From contig NW_020312785.1 in the NCBI RefSeq assembly GCF_003265705.1, forward strand, positions 128,941,665 to 129,005,664: a stretch of DNA of 64,000 nucleotides. The letters run 5' to 3'. The position numbers and the translations under genes are program-made. Every line of letters starts with the position of its first letter. Positions within the stretch are counted from its first letter, which is position 1. Shown here piece after piece: positions 34,106 to 46,560 of this stretch. A model generated the notes under the pieces. The model had not been told where the DNA came from. It searched no databases and saw only the letters and a program-made list of their open reading frames with translations. This stretch comes from Callorhinus ursinus. Taxonomy: Eukaryota > Chordata > Mammalia > Carnivora > Otariidae.

Positions 34106-34888
34106 GACCTACACTGTTTCTGACATGGAGTTCTCCACTCTGTTCCAAATAGTCGCCTCAGCTGAGCTGCAGTGCTTTTTGTCTTTATGATCTGCTGCCT
34201 CCCTCCACCCCCCAGCAGAACTCCTGCACCACTGCACAGCACTGGCGGTAGGGACCCACTCTTCCCAAAATGATAAATGTCCCCCTCTACAAGTGTGCCC
34301 TGGGGGTGGGGGCTGTGGCAGCCCCTGGTCTTCTTATCTCTTGCACCATGAAATGTCCACCCTCCTAGCCCATGCACTGGGCCAGGGATGGGAGTGACAG
34401 AGACCCCAGTACTCTCATCTGGAGTAGAGTTTCTACCTCAGGAGCAAGATGGCTGTACCATCCAGAAGACAGCTTCTGCAACATTGGTGGGGGAGGGGGG
34501 CACAGCGGGGACCTTGTTGTGTTGTTGAACTTGCTCTTCCAAGGGTGAAACCATAGCCTCAGCTTGGTTGGTGGGGCAAGAAGTAAGCCCCATCTTCTTG
34601 GCCACACCTGCCCAGAGCAGAAGACCCAGTAGCACTTCCCTAATTTGGAGCTGGGGTGAAGGAGGGTCAGGAAGCAGGACGTGGCTCAAATGCCACAGAC
34701 TCTGACTGTTCTTACTAAGGTTGAATAGATTTTCCCGAATGACTTTTTCCCCATTTGCTGCCCTTCAAACAATTTCCAGAGACTTTAAATTATTGCTTTT
34801 TAAATAATTTTTACCAGTTAAATTATTGTTTTGCTAGAGAGAGGATCTGCTGAGTTCCTACTTCACCATTCTGGAAGTTCTGGCCTAC

Positions 34889-35929
34889 GTGGACTTTTTT
34901 TTTTTTAACGTCTATATTTAATTGAATTGATGAGCCCTTGACCTCTCCATTTGAGCGGACTGAGAACCAAGGAAGTCATCAAGGACTGAGAGGACGGGGA
35001 ATGATGACTTGCAAACGTTCCTGTAAACAGCAGTTGCTTCATGCAAACTCTGGTTGCCTTTTAAAATTTCAAATGATGTCATATATTTCCCCCTCCTCCC
35101 CCTCCAAGTTATCAAAACAGAATGCTGGTAGCTCACGACATTTTCAAGTTGGAAGCAGACATCAAATAAATGAGGATATAAGTCCCAAGAGAACAGAAGT
35201 CGCTAGTTTTCCAATTTTTGTATGAAATAGGAAATGGTAGTCAAACAACAAATGTCTTTAAAATGGTTTTTTCAAACTGAGTACTGTTTCTGGATGGCAC
35301 AAATTATTCATAACTCAGCAGGGTCATAGCAAGCTTTATATTCTCCAAAGACTGCATTTTGTTTCCCGAGACACAGGGCCCAAGAGACAAAGAGCTGAAT
35401 TAAGACATTTCCTTACATCAGCAACAATTGTGAAGTTTCAGTTTGAAGAAGAAGACAATTTGAAATCTAAGGGCACTCACATGTAACAGGTTAAAATAGA
35501 AAGATCGTTCTCAACTTAAACAGTTATCATGTCAGTTCTGTTAAAAAAGAAAGTAATCATATTTAGGAAATATTTTGGGGGGAATCAAAACCACAATATT
35601 TAATAATCTATGCCATACTTGTTCCACAGGGATAGTAGTGCTTGAGTCTGATAAGTTGCGAATTAAGTATTTTAAAATATTGAAATAACTCTAATGGTAT
35701 ACTTTAATATATTTACATTTGCAAGAGCTTCCAATTTTTTTTACCTCTATGAGAGTGTATATAGATATGCTTGTAGTTTATTGAAGATAATTTTAATAAT
35801 TTTGCCCATTTCTGCAGCCCTACGGCTGTCAGCCCCAAGTGATTGTGCAGCTATTCTCTGATGGCCTAGCAGCGTTCTGTAAATCACTGGAAATAACAGT
35901 GTCATAGGAAATCATAGGATCCTAAGATT
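34889..35929. other. 1 kb unique, repeat-free sequence
   Basis: AT-rich, with no exon or transposon recognised. A candidate for conservation testing. Confidence 0.4.
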
Positions 35930-36060
35930 CTGACCTCTGAGGAAAGCGACACAAAGAAATTAAGTGATTTTTCCCAAGACCCAGAGTCAATAAATGGTAA
36001 AGATAAAATGAAAACCCAAGTCTCTCAACTCCCTGTGAATGCCCTTTTCCCTGTCTTAAG
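35930..36060 (-). mobile_element. MIR SINE, ancient
   Basis: 'gacctctgaggaaagcgaca', 'ttaagtgatttttcccaaga' and 'aaaacccaagtctctcaac' read as the reverse complement of MIR. Confidence 0.6.
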
Positions 36061-36139
36061 TAAGGCACGTTATATTCTGAAATGACAAGGAGAATGCAAA
36101 ATGGACAACAGGACATTTAATAATAACAAAGTTATTTTT

Positions 36140-36360
36140 GGTCTTTTCAGTTTACAGGGTATTCACATTCCTTTTCTAAATTTTATCTTAACATAATCCT
36201 TTGAAGTAGAAAGTAGTAGTAGTAGGTGTAGCAGTAAGACTGTTGATAGTCTCATTTTAAAGAAGAGGAAATGGAGACTTCCTTTAGTGATTTGACAGCC
36301 ATTACCCAGCCAAGGAGTAGGAGAACCAGGGCATGAACCCAGATCTTCTCATACAAATTA
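36140..36360 (-). mobile_element. MIR SINE, ancient
   Basis: 'tttatcttaacataatcctt', a (AGT)n scrap at 36208-36225, 'tctcattttaaagaagagga' and 'gggcatgaacccagatcttc' match the reverse complement of MIR. Confidence 0.65.
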
Positions 36361-36694
36361 GTGTTTTTAGACACCGAGGGGAAGTCAGTGGAACTTCACA
36401 CAAACTGAGGAGGTGCAGGAGCCATCAAGAGGAACAAGACAAGGCCTTGACCTCTGGGCATTTGCATGCCAAATGGTGGGCCCTCACATTCTTTCCTATT
36501 ACACACAACGTCTACACCACGAAGGACTGACTCAATATTGACACCAAGAATCTAGGAGCCTCCTTGAAGTCTGCCCATGTTTTGTCTTTGAGTAAGTTAT
36601 TCAGTGTCTCTGTGCCTTGGTTTTCACTTTAAAAAACAAAACAAAACACCTCCCAACCTCAATATGATGCAATAAAGACCAGCTGACTGCCTAA
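36361..36694. other. unique sequence, no gene seen
   Basis: No exon or transposon was recognised. A short A/C-rich scrap lies at about 36633-36650. Confidence 0.4.
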
Positions 36695-36708
36695 TAAATA
36701 AGAAACTT

Positions 36709-36929
36709 GATTTTTTTTAAAGTATAGAGGGACTGCTATTTTATTTTATTTTTTCATTTTTTTAGAGAGGGGGAGTAGGGGAGAAACAGGGAGAGGAAGG
36801 GAGAATCTTAAGCAAGCTCCACGTCCAGTGCAGAGCCCGACTTGGGGCTCAGTCTCACAACCCTGAGATCATGACCTGAGCTGAAATTAAGACTTGGACG
36901 CTTAATTGACTGAGCCACCCAGGTGCCCC
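36709..36929 (-). mobile_element. CAN-SINE
   Basis: Minus-strand copy ending 'gagccacccaggtgcccc'. The target duplication taaataagaaactt / taaatatgaaactt lies at 36695-36708 and 36930-36943. Confidence 0.95.
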
Positions 36930-36943
36930 TAAATATGAAACTT

Positions 36944-37436
36944 TAAGAGCAAAAGTGATATATGGTACTTCCAGTGGCAGGCTTTCTCCCTAGCATCTCT
37001 CTGTAGCAATGATTTCCATGTCCTCACAGACGGACTAAGATAGCAGTACATTGTGAGTCTAGTTACAAAAATGTCCCACCCAGTTAAAGACCTTAATTCT
37101 TGGGGATGGTTTTTTATGCATCAATACTGAAACACCTCTTCCCAGTGATAATCCTGCCCTGTTCTCTCTACTATTTTTACCAGTATTTCAATCACTGTGC
37201 TCAGTTCAGTGTTAGGAAAGAGAATGATGACCTTCACGTGAAAGAGAGTGAGTTGAATTGCAGAACAGAAGTTGCATGAGAAATTTCTTACAGTTCATGT
37301 CTTCTCTTGCCCTCTCATGTCTTCCAGAAACATTCTTCTCTGGCAACTGAACAGATAAGTCATGCCCATATTCCCACTCCCCTCTCCTTTGGGAAGAAAC
37401 TGGGAGTTGGGATGGGGCTCTCACTGAGGTAGAAGG
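36944..37436. other. unique sequence, no gene seen
   Basis: No exon or repeat was recognised. Confidence 0.4.
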
Positions 37437-37828
37437 ACTACGGGCTGAATCACATCCGTCTCAGAATTCTTATGTCAGAATGTGACTGTATTTGGAGATA
37501 GGCCTTTAAAGGGGTAATTACATAAAAAGAGCCCCTTTAGGGTGGGCCCTCATCCAATCTGACAGGTGTCCTTACAGAAAGAGGAAATAAGGACACAAGA
37601 GAGGCCCAGCTCCCGCGCAGCCCACCCTGCCCAGAAGGACGACCGTGTCTAAAGAAGCAGCAGGGGGACAGCCCTTTGCAAACCAAGGAGAGAGGCCTCA
37701 GGGACGACCCATTCTGTGGACACCTTGATCTCAGACTCCCAGCCTCCACCATTGTGAGAAACTAAGTTTCTGTTTTTGAAGTCACCAGGTGTGTGGTATT
37801 TTGAATGGCAGCCCGAGCAAATAACTGT
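37437..37828 (+). mobile_element. solo LTR, ERVL-MaLR type
   Basis: 'gaatgtgactgtatttggag', 'agggtgggccctcatccaat', 'tgacaggtgtccttacag', 'gacaccttgatctcagactc', 'ccattgtgagaaactaag' and 'gtgtgtggtattttgaatgg' are in the normal LTR order. No internal retroviral genes adjoin it. Confidence 0.85.
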
Positions 37829-39344
37829 AAAGGGAGCAACCCAAAGCCTGCCGAGCTAGTGAGACCCAAACCGCAGAGCTACCCTGGGGCTTCGGACGCT
37901 GGGAGGGGCGCTCGGAGGTTCAGCAAATCCGAGGGGCCAGGGCCCGGTTCAGACGTGGTTCTGGGGACCGGAAGGCAGAGAACCAACCCGAAGCCTGCAG
38001 ACTGAGGTGGCACACTGGACCCTCAGCCCCAGGTACGTCTTGTTGAACCCACTGTATCTCCGTAGACGTTGTATTTAGTTGCCAACATGTAAAAATCAGG
38101 AGATTTTCCTTCAGAAAAATTAGGGTTTCCAGATTCTATGGAGAAGTTAGAAACCCTGGCAGTGCGAACCCCACAGTTCGAGGACAGGGGGCTGGCTTTT
38201 CCGTTTGAATCCGGGTTGTCTAAGTACGTTTCCAAAACGGAGTTTCGTGAATAACAAGTGAGAAACGAGACAAGCACATTCTCTCAAATTGCAGCACTTG
38301 GAAATGTGCGGATTGAAAGTCTTTATGGTAATTTATGTCTTGTCATTACTGTAAAAAGAGTGTGATTCACCTGCTTGGCTCTGTTCATTGTGATTTACAG
38401 TGGAGGAAGTTCTATAATTGGCCGTAGCCAGAAGAGGCGGAAACTTCTAATATCCCAGGTAGGGCTTTTAAAGGGTTTTTGTGATCTTAAACTGAGTTTT
38501 TATAGGTGTTTCTATTTCCGGAAGACATTGGAAATAGCTTTAAGTGTACGTGTGTGTTCAAATTGCTTCTCACTTGACACTCTTAGATACGCGTTGGCAG
38601 CTTGTAAATTCCTACTTTGGTGTAATGAAAAATCTCGTTATAATTTGCACATCAAACAAGAGGGGCTGGTTACTCTAGCTGGGGGAGCCTTGATTGAATT
38701 TCTAGGCTTTTAAGAAACTCACAACACTCCCAGTTGTTAATGTTCTTTATACATAATATCTGAGACAGAATTAGCAACAGAATTACTGCTCAGATCTGGG
38801 CTGCTTTTCTTTCTTGTAAGGCACTTTGCATATTTTAGAGGATTCTCCCTGTTTCTGTGTTAAATTAGGCACTCAGAGAGGCTGCAGTCTCTTTCCAGGG
38901 TGCTGGCACTTTATCTCCACTTGGAGCATCTGATTCTAGAACGAGGATGATGGCTGGCTTTTCACACCTGAGCCTCATTAGGGCTTGAAGGCGTAGCCCC
39001 ACCCCCAAATCCTCTTTTAATGACCTCCCCTTGCACCCACCACCTCCACAGATTCTCCCCCACCCCCCACCCTACAGCTTTTCAGCTGTTTGAGGGAACA
39101 TTGTGCCTCTCTGGAAAAATAGCCTTGATCCAAACTTTCCCTGAGTCCCTGTAGTCATTCTCTCAAGACTGGCTTTTCTCCTCTGGCCAGTCTAGTCCAA
39201 GATCCATCAGTGAGGTTCCCTTGATCCATCAGTAATTACTGCCCATGCGTCACCTTGTGGAAGGTCTGCCTTACTCCCCTGCAGCAGGAATACATGGGGC
39301 ACAGACACCAGGGTGGGTCTGCTGTGATAAAACCATAACTAGCC
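37829..39344. other. unique sequence downstream of LTR
   Basis: 37830-38010 is GC-rich and contains an imperfect direct repeat (caacccaaagcctgc / caacccgaagcctgc, near 37838 and 37984). A strong 5' splice-site-like string, caggtacgt, sits at about 38030. The rest to 39344 is unique and AT-leaning. No coding exon is supported. Confidence 0.4.
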
Positions 39345-39490
39345 TCTGTAGAGGGCTCACTGTGCTAAGGGTTTTCCACGAGCTAGCTCACTGGACCCTC
39401 ACCTCTGCTCACTGGGCTAACAGACTTGGGTAAAGTCACATGGTGGGAAATAACAAAGCTGTTGAACCCAGGCCGCCTGACCCCTAAAGC
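39345..39490 (-). mobile_element. MIR SINE, ancient
   Basis: 'gctcactgtgctaagggttt', 'agctagctcactggaccctc', 'gggtaaagtcacatggtgg' and 'gttgaacccaggccgcctga' match the reverse complement of MIR. Confidence 0.65.
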
Positions 39491-42149
39491 CCCTAAAACC
39501 CCGCTCATATTTACATAAATAGCTTATGTATTATACAACCCACACCTTGTTCCAGAAAGGATTTATGAGGGTGTGCAGAAGTGCATAAAGATAAAATTTA
39601 AAATCCACAGGAGGTTACGTCAGGACCGTAGGAAAATAAGAACAGGAAAAAGCAGAGGGAGCTAGTAACGTCTCTGTACACAGAATTAGAGGCTGTCAAG
39701 TCAGGACCGGTCATCAAAGTCCTTTCGGAGCACATCTTATCTGCACCACCGAGCAGGTGGCTACTCGAGGGCGGAACAACCACAGTGACATGATTGTGGC
39801 GGGTGACCTGATTGCAGTTGTTTGTGATTGATGGCATGATTGTGATAATGGAGGATGCACCCTCATTCTCCCTTCAACCCTCCTAGTTCACAAAACAAGT
39901 TTTCTACTTCTCTAAGGCCCTGGAGAAGTTTCTTTCATGTACCTTCCCCTGGATCCACCCTGGGGAAAGGACGTGGTTCTGCTGACCACAAAGGTGGCGG
40001 AGGTGCCCCGTTCGCCCACATTGCTCTGCAGGGGGGTGTCCGTGCTTTCAAGGGTCCCTGCTCCCGCCCCCCCCACCCCCATGCATTGTCTTGCCCTTCT
40101 TGGGCTCTTCTCTTGGTGTTGATGGCTGGCAGGCTCTGCTCCCCACGGGCCCTAGTCCTGGGGGTGACGATGGGGTGTTGGGAGTGGTAGGGGTATGGTG
40201 GAGGATGTTGGAGCCTGCAGTTGTCCAGCTGTTCTGAGTGAGCTTAAGTGAGTTCCATCAACTCAGTGGAAAGTCCTGGCACAAGCATTTTGGCTTCAGA
40301 TGCAGCTTTTGCAGGAATAACGTGGATATTTGGATCCCTGACTGACTTATATAGCCGTTTTCCAAATTGTTGAGAATCTGAAAGGAAGGGGTGTTTTTTT
40401 TTTTTTTTTTTTTTACCCTTTAAAATCTCAACTAATGCTTTACTTTGTCATACACATTTCTATCCCTAACAGAGATCTTCCAAGAGTCCGTCAGGAAAGC
40501 CTGTCTTTGGAAAAGACTATGACGGCTGCGTGTGGGGGGTCTTCTGAGGAGCAGGTGCCAAGACAGGAGTAGAGATATAAGAGCTTCCTTGGAGCAGTGC
40601 TGGCGGAGGATGAAGAGGGGAAGGCCTCAGGGCCGGAGAAGGGGGAGAAAGACTGCAGGGCAGGTGTGATCTCTGGGAAGGTGAGAGAGGGTAGGGCGGG
40701 GAAGGATGAGTGGACAGTGTCAGACTGTAGTGCGGGTCAGGTTCCTGGGGGAGGTCCCCATCACCCAGGAACGAGCCTATGCTGACTCGGTGGCCTTATT
40801 CAGTCACTGGCCAGGAGCAGCCTGTGGGAAGAGTGGCCTCCCATAAATGTGTTAGGGGATCCAGAAGAGAAGCAGCAAAGCCTTCCACTGTGCTCTCTGC
40901 AGCAGGAGATCTGCGCAGGGCTGTTTCATGGCATCATGGTGGCTTAACCTGATAGGGGTTTGAATTAACTGGGCATCTGCTGGCATCTGGGCTGGTGTCA
41001 CTGCTACACCTTGGGTCTGCCTTCGTGGTTTGGGGAGAAGCATGGCCCCCACCGCTCCCCCACCCACAGTAAGCGGGAGGTGGGGGGCGGTGGGCAGAGG
41101 TTGAATAGCAGCTCCTCTAGGAAGAAAGCCAGATCTTTCCCAGGAGCCTCACAGCAGCCTTCTGCCTCCTTGACCAGGGCTGGGGCATGTGGCCAGGTGG
41201 CCTAGAGGGAAAGTCGGGTCAGCCACCACTGTTGGGTGGCTGCCACAGAAGGCCTACCGCTGAGTCCCAGGGGAAGAGCCTAAAGCTGGTGCTCGAGTCC
41301 CATGCAGACCCTGTGTCGGGCAGTTCAGCCCGGACCCTGCTGTGCCTCCCGCGGCCGCTCCCAGTGCTTCCGGCTCCCTGGTCATGGCTCTGTGTACTCC
41401 CTGGGGGTGATGCAGGATGCTTTCTAATAGCTCATCCTGGTGAGACCTACCAGCCCAACGATGGGGTTCAGTTGCCCCCTTTCAGGAAAGGAGTTTGCTT
41501 CTCCTTGGAAGGCTGAAACAATAACTGGAAAGGAAATGACTTTTGTTGTCTGGCCACCACCCCAGGTGCATTTACGTGTGTCCTCTTCTCTCCTCCCAGT
41601 GAACTTGTGTGTGAGGTCGATGTTGTCTCAGGCCTGGGGCATATCTCCTCCTGTCTACTCTGCCTCTCCTGTTGGGTGGCAGCCATGGGGTTTGGTACAT
41701 GGATGCCAGATCCGTGGGGTGGTCTGGATTAATCTAAGCCCATCAGAGCAATCTCCTCCCCTTGTGACTGGTTCAGAAATGGGTTCATGACCAGTCTGGC
41801 TCTGTGAGATTCAGGGCAAAGTTGCTGGGGCTTCTGGATCTTTTTTTTCCCCCCCTTTGGGGTAGAGAGAAAGCCACAGGCGACCAGTTTCTAGCTTCAG
41901 TTAGCTGTGAACAAAAAAACCAGATTGCTTCTGGCCGTCATCCTGTTGACCCTGAGGGAAACCCTATTAGAACGAGTCCAACGCTGAACGGCAGGGAGGC
42001 AGAGTGGGAGTCCTTGAGGACCTCACCGAGAGGCTGGACCAACCGCCCTGAAAACCCCAGTCTGTAGACCCCCCCGGCTATAGGAGCCTGTACATTTCCT
42101 TATTGTTGAAGCCAATCTGGTTACACTGAAAACAACCTAACTGCTCCGG
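39491..42149. other. 2.7 kb unique sequence, no gene seen
   Basis: T21 run at 40394-40414. GC-rich patches occur at 39940-40200, 40560-40760 and 41040-41400, with frames of 87-116 codons open on several phases and no family signal. 41715-42110 may hold a decayed LTR that I could not name. Confidence 0.4.
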
Positions 42150-42285
42150 ATGTTATGCCCATTTTGGAGAGGAGGAAACTTATATCCAGAGAGGTTAAGT
42201 AACTTCCCCAATGTTGCACAGCCAGTGTGGCAGAACTGGGCTTGGAACCAAGGTCTGACTCTTGGCTCCACACCCTGCAATTAAT
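42150..42285 (-). mobile_element. MIR SINE, ancient
   Basis: 'cccattttggagaggaggaa', 'agagaggttaagtaacttcc' and 'cagaactgggcttggaacca' form a good reverse-complement MIR core. Confidence 0.85.
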
Positions 42286-42744
42286 CTGGCTTTTCCCTGG
42301 GAGAGCTGATTCACATATTTCAAAGGTTCTAAGAACAGCTCAGACATGCTTAACTTACTAAAAAAACTGGTCTTTGACTTTTTGTATTTCCTCAATGAGT
42401 CCAGAGCTGGGCCGTTTCCTGTGTAACAGGGATCTCCAGAACATCAAAAGACTTTACAAATCACACTAATGCCAAATCGAGCAGATTTATTACCAGTTTT
42501 GGGGGTGACATCGGTATTCTTCCTCTGTTTGTTAAAATAGGCCATAATAATGAGAGTAGAAAACAAATATATATGGGTAGTGGCTTCCAATCCTCTCTTA
42601 TCACACTTGACAAATGTCCACACCTGTGGGAAGGGTGTGGGTGGAGAGTAGGCACTGAATCTTCACTGAAACTTCATACTGTGGGGGAAAGGATTGTGAA
42701 TGCAGCAGTATAATCAACAAGAGCCTAAGACCTTTTTCTAAAGC
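42286..42744. other. unique sequence, no gene seen
   Basis: AT-leaning with no repeat or exon recognised. Confidence 0.4.
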
Positions 42745-42985
42745 AACTTAAAATCTTAGAATTGGGTGGAATTGGGAAGGCAGCTGGTCTAGTCTCCCAC
42801 CCATAGAAGGCAGGAATCCCTTCCAGAATGCCCCTGATGGGCTTTCCCTTGAAAATGTTCCAGGGTAGGAAGGCATTCTATTCCCCTTGCTAGGAAGTTC
42901 CTAATACTGTGCTGATGTCACCCTTACATTTCATTACAGTCACTCTTCTCCAGAGCATAATGGATAGCAGCTCATTAAAAGACAA
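42745..42985. mobile_element. CR1-type LINE (L3-like) remnant
   Basis: 'ggtctagtctcccacccata', 'aatcccttccagaatgcccc', 'ttgaaaatgttccagggtag' and 'ttgctaggaagttcctaata' recall the ancient L3/CR1 3' region. It is strongly decayed, with no coding content left. Confidence 0.55.
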
Positions 42986-42989
42986 ATGG

Positions 42990-45289
42990 TGACCGATCAT
43001 CTTTGTCGCTGTGTTTTAGTCCCAGAAAGATGCTGAGCTACCAGTAAGAGATAGCCCCCAACAGGGATACCAAACCCACTTATCCCTTTATCTCCTAACT
43101 TTAGGTAGAAACAGAACACCCATCCTATCTATGAATTTGATGCAGCCCAAGAGAAAGACGAGGGATAACTTCAAGGTTTTAGGTAGTGAAAAGGGGAGGG
43201 GGGATGGAGCGAAGGGTGGCTTTGTTTTTATTTTTATTGTTTTCAAAGCCTACCTTTGTTGAGTTTTGAGTTAAATGGTACCACAAAACTACTGCTGAAA
43301 CACAGCAGTCTCCCATCATACCCTCCCTATCTTTAAATATTGCTCTCCAGAGACAAACACTTTGAAATCTTGTAGCAATTTCCTATGGTGTTTATACTTT
43401 AATGTGCTCATACTGTTATTTCTGGATTTTTCCATTTTAAGTATCATTTAGTTCCTAATGCAGAAAATGAGGAGTTAGCATGGTCACACCTTCCCTTCCC
43501 CTGCTGGTGCCAGCCCCCACCACCACGTACACACAGAGTTTTCTCCCTCTCCTGTCTCCCCAGTATGGTTATATCACAGTTTTTGGTTGAGTCAACATTC
43601 AGTATTTACATTTTTATGACGATGTAAATCTTGTTCACAGCTTAGCCATGCAATGAAATCCAGAAAGAATAAGGAAGCATAACTTAACCTCACTAACAGA
43701 ACTTGAGTATGTGTGACCTAGGGGTGCCAAAGCCCTCCCTGGAGTATTTCTAGAGCAAATAACCCAGATGGGGGGGGGGAAGTATTGGTGGGGGTTATTT
43801 GTCCTGTGTCTGCATAGGTGAAGTCAAGACCAACTCCTGAGGCGGCAGATGAGCTCTTCCTTCCTAAGCAGGGTGGAAGTCCGGAGATTTTGTACAGAGG
43901 CCAAATACAGAGACGAAAAGAAGAGTGAATCCAAGCCAGGAGAGCGAAGCTATAAACTAGCCTCTACCCAAGTGGGAAACTTTCTGAAGAGGCTTTTTTC
44001 TTCTGCTGCTGCTTTTGGACTCTGGAAACAGTCCTATTAGGCATCCTATTGAAATGCTTTTCTTCTTAGAGGCAACTCTTTCCAGTTATTCATAACCATT
44101 CAGTGATTCACAAGCCACCTTGTGATGTTACAGCGTGAGGAAGGGACGGGGCAGTGAGGGAAGCCCCATGTCCCCACTTTAAAAGCTTCTAGTTTTCTCT
44201 GAATGTGGCAGTTACCTCACCATGATGGGGGTCATTTTGCCTCTGTCCTCCCCCAGGGCTGAGTCCAGCTGGTCCAGGAGCACTGGGGGGGGGGGGGGGT
44301 CATTGCCTGAGGGGAAGGAGACACATATGTTTGCCCTCACTCAAAAAAAAAAAAATAAGCTGGGTCTGTTTTTAAAATAAATGTTGCTACTTTTTCAAGG
44401 ATTGGGAACTGAAATTCAAACTTAAATTTCTCCCAAATACAATGGAACCAATCTTTCAGAAGTTCCCACTTAACTTCCAGATATGTATTTACATAATGAG
44501 ACAGTCTATAGGTCTATCATTTTTATTTCCGCCCTAAGAAATTGTCCTTATTGTCACTGAGTTTTTAGTTTCCAGTTCCTCAACGGGAAAGAATATATCT
44601 ATAGGGACTGAATTATAAGTCCTCTTCTAGGGGTTATTTTTCAATATCTGTGGAGAGGAGCTGGGCCCAGGAAAACCTCACGACGTTTATTTTGTTTTCT
44701 TCTTCTGAATGGAAAAGTTCAGATTACTTACACAAAATCAAATCAACAAGTACCTAAGTGTCCCTTTGCTTTTTCAAATGTCAAGCTTCAGTTTCTAATC
44801 CACAAAAAATCCTCCCCTTCTGAAACTCCCACAGTTACTTTTCTAAACAGCTTCATTTGAATGGTTCCCTTTAGCTGCTTGCTTTTATGGGTCTGTAAAC
44901 TTTTGAAGATTCAGTTATGCAAAAGAGGTTTCAAGTGCTGTCTTCAAAGGAGGGGAAAGCCAGAAATGGATGTGAAAGAAAATCATTTGCACCATTGGGG
45001 CTGTTTCTGGCGAAAGACGACCTTCCTCTTGTCTTCATTAGAGATTAATATAACTCCATTTATTCATGATCTGCCAGACTTAGAGCTTGTCCTTTGCGAT
45101 TAATTGGGCTCAACCAAAACTCTGCCGGCCACAGAGGTGACCAAAGAATCGATTTTCGGATTTCATTTTAGGCCATGTGATAATCATAGCTAACAGTGGG
45201 ATTTTGCAGGCTGCAGGTTGCTAAAGGGCTTGTACCCTTTCATTGGGAATATTGAGAAATTTGATCATTAAAACAACTGGCTGGTGATA
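42990..45289. other. 2.3 kb mainly unique sequence
   Basis: No exon was recognised. Contains a G9 run at 43770, a G15 run at 44285-44299 and an A12 run near 44344. 44600-45280 has no repeat and is a reasonable place to look for conserved non-coding DNA. Confidence 0.4.
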
Positions 45290-45525
45290 AGAATAGTAGC
45301 AAATATATACTGAATGGTTACTCTGTGTCAAGTCCTGGTTTCGAGTTTTACATGTATTGACTCTTGATCCACACAGTGGTCCTCTGAGGTCTGTGTTGGG
45401 ATCTCTTCTAATCCCCTTACTCAAGAAAACTGAGGTCCTATGGCTAAGAGATGGCTGAGCAGGTCTTTGAACCCAGGGAACAAGTTTCCAGGGTCTACAC
45501 CTTTAGCCACTACAGGACAATCTTA
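45290..45525 (-). mobile_element. MIR SINE, near full length
   Basis: 'actgaatggttactctgtgt', 'caagtcctggtttcgagttt', 'tacatgtattgactcttgat', 'ctcaagaaaactgaggtcct', 'ctttgaacccaggga' and 'acctttagccactacag' cover almost the whole MIR in reverse complement. Confidence 0.85.
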
Positions 45526-45539
45526 CTTCCTCACCACCC

Positions 45540-45670
45540 TGGTGGGTGATTATCCTGCCCATTTCACCGTTGGGAAAGCAGAGACCCACACCTGTCTCCT
45601 GAGGCTCATGCAGCTAGTAGGGAGTGCAGAATAAAGAGTTAAAACTCAGATGTTCATTTCTAAGTCCTGC
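45540..45670 (-). mobile_element. second MIR SINE, adjacent
   Basis: 'attatcctgcccatttcacc', 'gaaagcagagacccacacct' and 'catgcagctagtagggagtg' give a second MIR core in the same orientation, right after the first. Confidence 0.7.
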
Positions 45671-46424
45671 ACACACCTACACATTAGACCACCTCCCTTT
45701 GCTTGTCCTTCTGACCCAAGCAACTCTGGGATGAAAGGTTTGTCTTTTTGGAGGGCTCTAGGCCAAGGGTGCGCTCACCTCGGGCACAAAATTTAAGGGG
45801 TCTCCAAAACCCTCAGGAATCAAAATAAATAGCCATGAACTATTTTTTAAGTAAAAAGGAAGACAAAAATCCATGGTGAATAAGATATTAAAAATGAAGT
45901 ACAGGTTAGTCCCTCTCCATTCCTTTGCAAGCCCTTTCCCCAATTCCAGCAATTTCCCCAATTCCTTCATGCCTTGCTCTTGAAGAAGTACTTGAAAGTC
46001 TTGAAATAGAACTCATTTATTCCAGGGATATTTACATTTAATAGCTCAGGTGTGTAAAGGCATTAGATTCAGTGTGAATTGCCAGAACTGGGGAAAGGGC
46101 TTGTCTCTATTTAAATTTTGGATATCCTGTTGTTCATCATGGATTTTTATATTTTTGATGTTTTTAAAATATGATTTATCAGATTACTGAGGTTTTTTTG
46201 GCAACCCCTTAAATTTTGTAGCATTTAGTACATGATCTGGAAACCAGTGGAGATGAACCACTTTCAAAACCAGAGGAACAACCAAATAGGAAGTTTCAAA
46301 TGGTGGGGCAGGAAGGCAGCAAGACACCGGTGGGGGGGCGGGGGCAGGGTAGAGACAGGTGTCTGAGGTTTGAGCATCGCTCTGGCAGGCTCCCAGGAAC
46401 GGCTCGACACACACTTGCACGGCA
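45671..46424. other. unique sequence, no gene seen
   Basis: AT-rich with no exon recognised. A G-rich scrap lies at 46330-46348. Confidence 0.4.
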
Positions 46425-46560
46425 ATTGTGAGGTAGGACGTGTTTCCTAGAAATTCAATAAGTTGCCCAAAGCCAGGCAGCTAGCAAGTGGTGAGCCAAG
46501 ATTTGAATCTGATATTTCTCTCAGTTGCAAAGCCAGCGGTCTCTTTCTGCCATGAATCAG
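46425..46560 (-). mobile_element. MIR SINE, ancient
   Basis: 'gtgaggtaggacgtgtttcc', 'aataagttgcccaaagccag' and 'gtgagccaagatttgaatct' match the reverse complement of MIR. Confidence 0.75.

Larger units (their letters stand above)
29653..34888 (-). mobile_element. long old L1M element, antisense, with two nested SINEs
   Basis: The 3' end (left) starts 'aagcagctttattgaaatat', followed by L1 3' UTR and antisense ORF2. A frame at 30485-30685 minus contains Lys-Lys-Gln-Pro-Thr-Glu-Trp-Glu-Lys, an L1 ORF2 signature. ORF2-like sequence continues to about 32700 with a deletion near 31600. From 32700 it is less certain, but the right end reads on the minus strand as a L1-like 5' start ('agaatggtgaagtaggaact'). 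If that is right, the element spans nearly its full length. All frames are broken. SINEs at 31982-32145 and 33897-34105 interrupt it. Confidence 0.72.

Noticed and set aside
33766..34377. 203-codon minus frame
   Set aside because: It runs through an inserted SINE and the 5' part of an old L1, so it is a chance reading of repeats.
36208..36240. AGT-rich scrap considered as a CRISPR-like or tandem array
   Set aside because: Too short, with no spacer structure, and it falls inside a MIR.
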